Shown here one piece after another: positions 59,792-64,000 of a DNA stretch of 64,000 bases (the first letter of the stretch is position 1; each line of letters opens with the position of its first letter). Made by a program: the position numbers and the translations under genes. Source of the DNA: Affinirhizobium straminoryzae (GTDB lineage: Bacteria; Pseudomonadota; Alphaproteobacteria; Rhizobiales; Rhizobiaceae); assembly GCF_007004135.1 (NCBI RefSeq), contig NZ_VJMG01000017.1, forward strand, positions 1-64,000. The letters are read 5' to 3'. The notes beneath the pieces are model-generated. The model made no database searches. It saw nothing but the letters and a program-made list of their open reading frames with translations, and was not told the DNA's origin.

Positions 59792-60757
59792 TCATTCCAG
59801 GCGCGCCCCGGCGCCGGCGCGGGCGGCCCGTCCGCCACGCCGTCCCCCGGCTGCGGGCGGCGGCGCCACCGGCGCTGCGGCAGCGCCGGGCTCTGCCGGC
59901 TTATGGTCGCGATAGGTCATGATCCAGTTGGCGCAGTTGGCATCCGTGCCGTTCAGAACATTGGCGGCGCGCACGGCTTCCATCTCTTGCGGGCGGCAGG
60001 GGTTCATGATGGCGGATGTCATGCCGGCCCCGATCACCATGGGAATGAAGCCGGCATTGATGCCGTGCCGGTGCGGCAGGCCGAAGGAGATGTTGGACAG
60101 TCCGCATGTGGTGTTGACCTTCAACTCGTCCCGCAGGCGCCGCAGCAGCTGGAACACCTGCCGGCCGGCATCGCCGAGCGCCCCGATCGGCATCACCAGC
60201 GGATCGACCACCACGTCTTCCGGCTTGATGCCGTGATCCATGGCGCGTTCGACGATCTTCTTCGCCACCGCAAACCGCACGTCGGGATCCATCGAAATGC
60301 CGGTCTCGTCGTTGGAGATCGCCACCACCGGTACGTCATATTTGCGGCAGAGCGGCAGGATGGCCTCCAGTTTCTCTTCCTCGCCGGTCACGGAATTGAT
60401 CAGCGGCCGCCCCTTCGCCACCTTCAGTGCCGCCTCGATGGCGGCCGTCACCGAACTGTCGATGGAGAGTGGCACGTCCACGAGGTTTTGGACGATCTCC
60501 AGCGTCTGGACGAGGAGGGCGGGTTCGGTCTCGTTGGGATTGACGGAGGTGACGCCGGCATTGACGTCCAGCATGGTGGCGCCTGCCGCCACCTGCTCCA
60601 GCGCATCCCTGATCACCGTCTCGAAATTGCCCTCGATCATTTCCGCCGCAAGCTTCTTGCGCCCGGTCGGGTTGATCCGCTCGCCGATCACGCAGAAGGG
60701 CTGATCGAAGCCGATGACGATTTCGCGGCTGGCGGATGCGACGATGGTTCTGGTCAT
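59792..60757 (-). CDS. Methyltetrahydrofolate:corrinoid methyltransferase (pterin-binding)
   Basis: 321 residues. DHPS-like TIM barrel of the MtgA/AcsE type: FCVIGERINPTGRKKLAAEM at the N-terminus, GATMLDVNAGVTSVNPNETE, VPLSIDSSVTAAIEAAL, and NTTCGLSNISFGLPHRHGINAGFIPMVI near the end. It transfers the methyl group between the Co(I) corrinoid protein and tetrahydrofolate. The last 35 residues are a flexible Ala/Pro/Arg tail (GRRGGRAARAGAG) not needed for the fold. Homologues work with MttB-type methyltransferases in glycine betaine demethylation. Confidence 0.9.
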   Translation of the reverse strand: MTRTIVASASREIVIGFDQPFCVIGERINPTGRKKLAAEMIEGNFETVIRDALEQVAAGATMLDVNAGVTSVNPNETEPALLVQTLEIVQNLVDVPLSIDSSVTAAIEAALKVAKGRPLINSVTGEEEKLEAILPLCRKYDVPVVAISNDETGISMDPDVRFAVAKKIVERAMDHGIKPEDVVVDPLVMPIGALGDAGRQVFQLLRRLRDELKVNTTCGLSNISFGLPHRHGINAGFIPMVIGAGMTSAIMNPCRPQEMEAVRAANVLNGTDANCANWIMTYRDHKPAEPGAAAAPVAPPPAAGGRRGGRAARAGAGARLE

Positions 60758-60817
60758 GTCAAGCCTTGCCTCCGGATGGGGTCGACCGGGTGTTCCCGCG
60801 CCGGCCGCCTTGATGCC

Positions 60818-61120
60818 TCACGCGGGTTCGCGTCCGCCTGCCTTCACAAGCGCCACGAGCCTCTCCTGATCGTATGTACCTTCCAGATCCGCCGCGGCGC
60901 GGTCCGCTTCCGCTTGCAGATCGTCGGAAACGGGCATGGGGTCGCCCTTGCGCCACTCGGCCAGATAGGCGTCGGTTTCGGCTGCACCGCTGCGCATGGC
61001 GCACAGGTCGATCGCCTCGGTGAAGCGGAGGGACAGTTCGCGCTTTGCTGTCTTGCGGCCCTGGCGGATGATCACCTGGGCCGGTATGTCACGCCAGTAG
61101 ACAATGATCCGATCGGCCAT
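60818..61120 (-). CDS. 'Virulence factor' domain protein of the corrinoid cluster
   Basis: 100 residues from the ATG at 61120, chosen over the ATG at 61129 because GGGAGG lies 9 bases upstream of it. ADRIIVYWRDIPAQVIIRQGRKTAKRELSLRFTEAIDLCAMRSGAAETDAYL matches the short Pfam 'Virulence factor' domain. The name comes from an old screen; in rhizobia the family sits beside corrinoid methyltransferase genes. It is probably an accessory of that pathway. Biochemical role unknown. Confidence 0.78.
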   Translation of the reverse strand: MADRIIVYWRDIPAQVIIRQGRKTAKRELSLRFTEAIDLCAMRSGAAETDAYLAEWRKGDPMPVSDDLQAEADRAAADLEGTYDQERLVALVKAGGREPA

Positions 61121-61226
61121 GCGCTTCATCCTCCCTCATGGGCCAGAATGCATGGGCTGGAGCGGTGGGACTGCGCTCGGCGCGACGCGTGGTGGCGCAA
61201 ACACGCACACGCCGTCGCTCACGGGC

Positions 61227-62003
61227 CTACCAGATGCCGCGCGTGAGGCCGTGACGGAGATAGGTCCAGACCGGCGGCGGGAACCGGAGTTCGGAGCGTC
61301 CCGCGGGGCGCCGCGGCTGCAACGTGCCGTTGATCGCATCCTCGATTGCCTGGGCGGCAATGCCTGTGCCGGCCGCCGTCAAGAGCAGCGGATAGGTGGA
61401 GATCGTATCGCGGGGGGAGGGCTTTACCCGCACCTCGTAAAGGGTATCACCGGTATCGATGCCGATATCGACCAGATGGACTGTCGCGCCGAAATTCTCC
61501 TCGTCGCGCTCCACCCGCGACCAGTATCCGCCCATCTGGCCGCGATAGGTGGGGTTGATCCCGGCATGAAAATTCAGGAGGGGACAACGGATTGCCGCCA
61601 GCGTGCCGCGCGATAGCGGACGACAGGAAATCAGGAATACCACGTCAGGCTGCAGTCGCTGGATCAGCGCTTGTGTATCCTTGCTGTTCAGTGTCTCCAC
61701 ACGCGTCACCGGAACACCTTTGCTCTCGCCGGCCCAGAGCTTGTATTCCTCGAGGATTTCCTCCGTGCGGCGGATGGCAAGGTTCTTGCCGACACGGGAC
61801 AGGCTCATCGTGGCGAGCTGCCCGAGGGCGGTCAGTCGTCCAAGCCTGCGCACGCGGCGCCGGTAGATTTCGCGCTTTGTCTCGTAGTTCTCCTGGATCA
61901 CGTGCAGTTTCGGGAACTGTCGCGCCAAGGCGTTGATCATGATCTGCGGGTTCAGCCCGCCCGATGTCATCAGGATTACTTTTGCGTTGCGCGTGTCCGG
62001 CAT
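61227..62003 (-). CDS. Formyltransferase-like protein
   Basis: 258 residues with a formyl transferase core. PLLNFHAGINPTYRG holds Asn144 and His146 of the catalytic triad, and VDIGIDTGDTL the Asp183. This is the pattern of Met-tRNA formyltransferase and sugar-nucleotide formyltransferases. The N-terminal 100 residues (VILMTSGGLNPQIMINALARQ) form the Rossmann-like start. The Fmt C-terminal tRNA domain is absent. It would use 10-formyl-tetrahydrofolate. In this cluster it might balance the one-carbon pool or modify a partner. The acceptor is unknown. Confidence 0.78.
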   Translation of the reverse strand: MPDTRNAKVILMTSGGLNPQIMINALARQFPKLHVIQENYETKREIYRRRVRRLGRLTALGQLATMSLSRVGKNLAIRRTEEILEEYKLWAGESKGVPVTRVETLNSKDTQALIQRLQPDVVFLISCRPLSRGTLAAIRCPLLNFHAGINPTYRGQMGGYWSRVERDEENFGATVHLVDIGIDTGDTLYEVRVKPSPRDTISTYPLLLTAAGTGIAAQAIEDAINGTLQPRRPAGRSELRFPPPVWTYLRHGLTRGIW

Positions 62004-62059
62004 CGTGTTCCGCTCGTCTCGATTGGCGGAACATATAGGCGAGGCCGCGGAAAAAACAG

Positions 62060-62701
62060 TTAAATGAAAGCGATCGCTTTTATAAGATCACCAAATCCTG
62101 TGAATCGGTATTCATAGGCGAGACCCAGCCGCTCGGCGGCTTGTTTTGCCTTTGCCTGCAACGCTTCGTCTTCCTCCTGCGCCAGATAGACCAGGGTACG
62201 ATAATTGCCGAAATAGATGTCGCGCAGTTCCGGGTGCCGGTCGAGCCCCAGCGGCTCGATGACGAAGGCGTCAAACTGGCGGGCCAGAAAATCGGTGAGA
62301 AAGAAGGCGCTCAGGTCCTCCTCGGCGCGTGCGGCAAACAGCGCGTTGCCCGAAAAGAAGGAATAGCAATGGGGCCCTTCGATGCGGCGAATGCCTTCCC
62401 GTTCGCAGAGCCGGTCGATATCACCGCCCGTGCCGCAATCGGCATAGGCAAAGAAGATCTCCTCGAAGCCGGCGGCCCTTGCCTCCGCCACAGCCAGTTC
62501 CAGCCCCGGAACGATCTTCTCGGGATAGGCATGCCAGATGGCGGGCAGGCAATGCAGGTCGATATGCTCCAGTCCCTGCTGCCGCATCACGGCCAGAATT
62601 TCACGTGCAATCGCGCCGCACGCAATCACGTGAACCTTTTTGCCTCTGGAACGTTGCAGAGGCGGAAATGCTGTTTCCGACACAATCCTGTCCCATTCCA
62701 C
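62060..62701 (-). CDS. DUF1638 protein
   Basis: 213 residues if the GTG at 62701 is used; no upstream ATG, and a GTG at 62683 is an alternative. Rossmann-like opening KKVHVIACGAIAREILAV, then AIWHAYPEKIVPGLELAV and FAYADCGTGGDIDRLCEREGIRRIEGPHCYSF, with conserved Cys residues (DCGTGG, PHCYSF). DUF1638 genes are regularly found near corrinoid methyltransferases and methylamine genes. Enzymatic role unknown. Confidence 0.82.
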   Translation of the reverse strand: MEWDRIVSETAFPPLQRSRGKKVHVIACGAIAREILAVMRQQGLEHIDLHCLPAIWHAYPEKIVPGLELAVAEARAAGFEEIFFAYADCGTGGDIDRLCEREGIRRIEGPHCYSFFSGNALFAARAEEDLSAFFLTDFLARQFDAFVIEPLGLDRHPELRDIYFGNYRTLVYLAQEEDEALQAKAKQAAERLGLAYEYRFTGFGDLIKAIAFI

Positions 62702-62715
62702 TGGAGTTCATCATC

Positions 62716-62874
62716 ATGACGGCCAAGACCTTCACTGTAATCGCCGCCCTTTTCGCCACCATGCTTTCGCTCTCGTCCTGCGGCAACACGATCCGCGGCA
62801 TGGGCCAGGATGCAGCCAACACCGTGAATGCCACGCAGGACGCCGGCCGCCGCGTCGAACGCGCCGCCAACTGA
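62716..62874 (+). CDS. Entericidin-like small lipoprotein
   Basis: 52 residues from the ATG at 62716. Signal peptide MTAKTFTVIAALFATMLSLSSC with lipobox (Cys at 22), then GNTIRGMGQDAANTVNATQD, typical of the entericidin A/B family: small envelope lipoproteins linked to stress and, in toxin-antidote pairs, to lysis. Only one gene is present, so no pair is seen. It runs opposite to the corrinoid genes on both sides and ends in its own terminator. Confidence 0.8.
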   Translation: MTAKTFTVIAALFATMLSLSSCGNTIRGMGQDAANTVNATQDAGRRVERAAN

Positions 62875-62910
62875 TCGTCAGCGCTGAACCGTCCGCAAAC
62901 GGCGAGGGGA

Positions 62911-62934
62911 GCCGGCCGCAGGGCCGGCTTTTCG
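62911..62934 (+). terminator. Terminator after the entericidin-like gene
   Basis: GCCGGCC (62911-62917) pairs with GGCCGGC (62922-62928) around GCAG, then TTTTC. It ends the small plus-strand gene four bases before the corrinoid protein stop. Confidence 0.8.
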
Positions 62935-62937
62935 GTT

Positions 62938-63636
62938 TCAGCCGGCCGCCAGCTGATTGTGCTTGCGGCGAATGAACTCCTTCGCGGTTTCGACCGCGAC
63001 GGCCGCATCCCGGCAATAGGCATCGGCACCGATTGCCTTGCCGAATTCCTCGTTCAGCGGCGCACCGCCCACCATCACGATATAGTCGTCGCGAATACCC
63101 TTTTCCTTCAGCGTATCGATCACGACCTTCATGTAGGGCATGGTGGTGGTCAGCAGCGCCGACATGCCGAGGATGTCGGGCTTCTCGCGTTCCAGCGCAT
63201 CGAGATAGTTCTCGACCGGGTTGTTGATGCCAAGATCGACCACATCGAAGCCGGCCCCCTCCATCATCATGCCGACAAGGTTCTTGCCGATGTCGTGAAT
63301 GTCACCCTTGACGGTGCCGATCACCATCTTGCCGAGTTTCGGTGCACCGGTTTCGACGAGAAGCGGCCGAAGAATCGTCATGCCGGCCTTCATCGCATTG
63401 GCGGAGAGCAGAACCTCCGGCACGAACAGAATCCCGTCGCGAAAGTCGATGCCGACGATCCGCATGCCCTCGACCAGCGCCTTGGTCAGCACGTCATAGG
63501 GCGTCCAGCCGCGGTCGAGCAGAATATGCGTGGCTTCCTCGATCTCTTCCTTCAGCCCGTCATAGAGATCGTCGTGCATCTGCTGCACAAGCTCTTCGTC
63601 GGACAGTTCGGACAGAATGATCTCATCATCGGACAT
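62938..63636 (-). CDS. Corrinoid (B12-binding) protein of the methyltransferase system
   Basis: 232 residues from the ATG at 63636. N-terminal helical cap (about 10-90, EEIEEATHILLDRGWTPYDVL), then a Rossmann-type B12 domain with GTVKGDIHDIGKNLV, where His114 of D-x-H-x-x-G is the lower cobalt ligand. Later motifs SALLTTTMPYMKVVIDTLKEKG and VMVGGAPLNEEF also fit. It accepts a methyl group from the MttB-family partner at 63896 and passes it to the methyltransferase at 59792-60757. It is divergent from the MttB-family gene; the two probably share regulation. Confidence 0.93.
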   Translation of the reverse strand: MSDDEIILSELSDEELVQQMHDDLYDGLKEEIEEATHILLDRGWTPYDVLTKALVEGMRIVGIDFRDGILFVPEVLLSANAMKAGMTILRPLLVETGAPKLGKMVIGTVKGDIHDIGKNLVGMMMEGAGFDVVDLGINNPVENYLDALEREKPDILGMSALLTTTMPYMKVVIDTLKEKGIRDDYIVMVGGAPLNEEFGKAIGADAYCRDAAVAVETAKEFIRRKHNQLAAG

Positions 63637-63895
63637 GGTCAGCTCCACAGGTTGGAGATCGCGATGCAGGTCGCGGGCAGAGGCTCCTCCAGACTGCCCG
63701 CAGATGCAGTGTAACGTCATGCCGTCTCGAATTTGAAGCGTGAATGCGACGGCACACCCATCATTCGCGACGCAATTGGAATGGTCGATGTCCGTTCTCA
63801 ACCATGCGGTGCCGCAGATGGACCATTGTTTGCGGGGCGCTGGCCTACCATGGCATCATCGCCGAGCCCGAGGAAGCCTGTGAGGAGGAGCCAGC
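63637..63895. promoter_or_regulatory. Divergent promoter region between corrinoid protein and MttB-family genes
   Basis: 259 bases with no gene; both flanking genes face outward. It probably holds the promoters and binding sites that start both halves of the pathway. I see no unambiguous promoter elements. A GAGGAGGAG ribosome site precedes the plus-strand ATG at 63896. Confidence 0.55.
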
Positions 63896-64000
63896 ATGGA
63901 CGCAAACAATCAGACCGACGAGGGCCAGGGGGGGCGTCGGGGGCGCGGCGAACGCGGATCGGCCGCACGGCGCGCAGCGCGCGGCGGCAGCGGCCCGTCT
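63896..64000 (+). CDS. MttB-family (trimethylamine/glycine betaine) methyltransferase, 5' end only
   Basis: The first 35 codons, from the ATG at 63896 (GAGGAGGAG upstream), read off the right edge. The sequence MDANNQTDEGQGGRRGRGER and then AARRAARGGSG is the disordered, Arg/Gly-rich N-terminus typical of rhizobial MttB-family methyltransferases. The catalytic domain is outside the window, so the identification rests on this start and on the neighbouring corrinoid genes. Confidence 0.72.
   Translation, partial: MDANNQTDEGQGGRRGRGERGSAARRAARGGSGPS

Noticed and set aside
59560..59838. 92-codon leftward frame between the activase and methyltransferase genes
   Set aside because: It overlaps the methyltransferase 3' end and the small membrane peptide, and has no ribosome site or family resemblance.
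60818..61120. A real pathogenicity determinant from the 'virulence factor' domain name
   Set aside because: The family name is historical, and the context is methylated amine metabolism.

Overview
The window is chromosomal DNA from a GC-rich alphaproteobacterium, most likely a member of the Rhizobiaceae (Rhizobium/Agrobacterium group). The evidence is the treS-glgE trehalose/glucan operon with the long alphaproteobacterial form of GlgE, DUF1127 and entericidin-like small proteins, and a corrinoid methyltransferase cluster of the rhizobial type. One complete prophage sits in the middle.

Left flank (1-10048): the 5' part of treS and the whole of glgE (leftward operon), a membrane-bound PAS-GGDEF diguanylate cyclase, a secreted or anchored SNase-like protein, a small conserved protein, and a cytochrome b561. 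Non-coding stretches lie between them.

Prophage (10049-47020, about 36.9 kb): it is integrated in the 3' half of a tRNA-Lys(CTT) gene, between two perfect 50-bp direct repeats, and the intact tRNA lies at the right end. Its virion genes are those of a T7-type podophage: portal, scaffold, capsid, tube adaptor and nozzle, three internal virion proteins including a transglycosylase, and a T7 gp17-like fibre. It has temperate control and integration genes (repressor, Cro-like protein, tyrosine integrase). I see no phage RNA polymerase and no DNA polymerase. From the cro/cI divergence near 42.8 kb, a long leftward run of translationally coupled genes (TGATG or ATGA junctions almost throughout) goes through replication genes (ParB-like, primase, helicase), an iteron-rich gap, packaging, head, tail and lysis. 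A short rightward run carries the repressor, several small DNA-binding proteins and the integrase.

Right flank (47021-64000): a UPF0303 protein, a GlsB-type membrane protein, a large MscS-family channel, an FAD/GcvT-type dimethylglycine or sarcosine dehydrogenase, a two-receiver response regulator, a GbdR-like (GlxA/AraC) regulator, a DUF1127 protein, and a LysR regulator. These are followed by a leftward corrinoid one-carbon cluster: ferredoxin-ASKHA corrinoid activase, a 37-residue membrane peptide, a methyltetrahydrofolate methyltransferase, a 'virulence factor' domain protein, a formyltransferase, a DUF1638 protein and a corrinoid protein. The start of an MttB-family methyltransferase diverges at the right edge. 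With the dehydrogenase and the GbdR-like regulator, these genes suggest glycine betaine demethylation to dimethylglycine and onward through tetrahydrofolate. The substrate is inferred, not shown.
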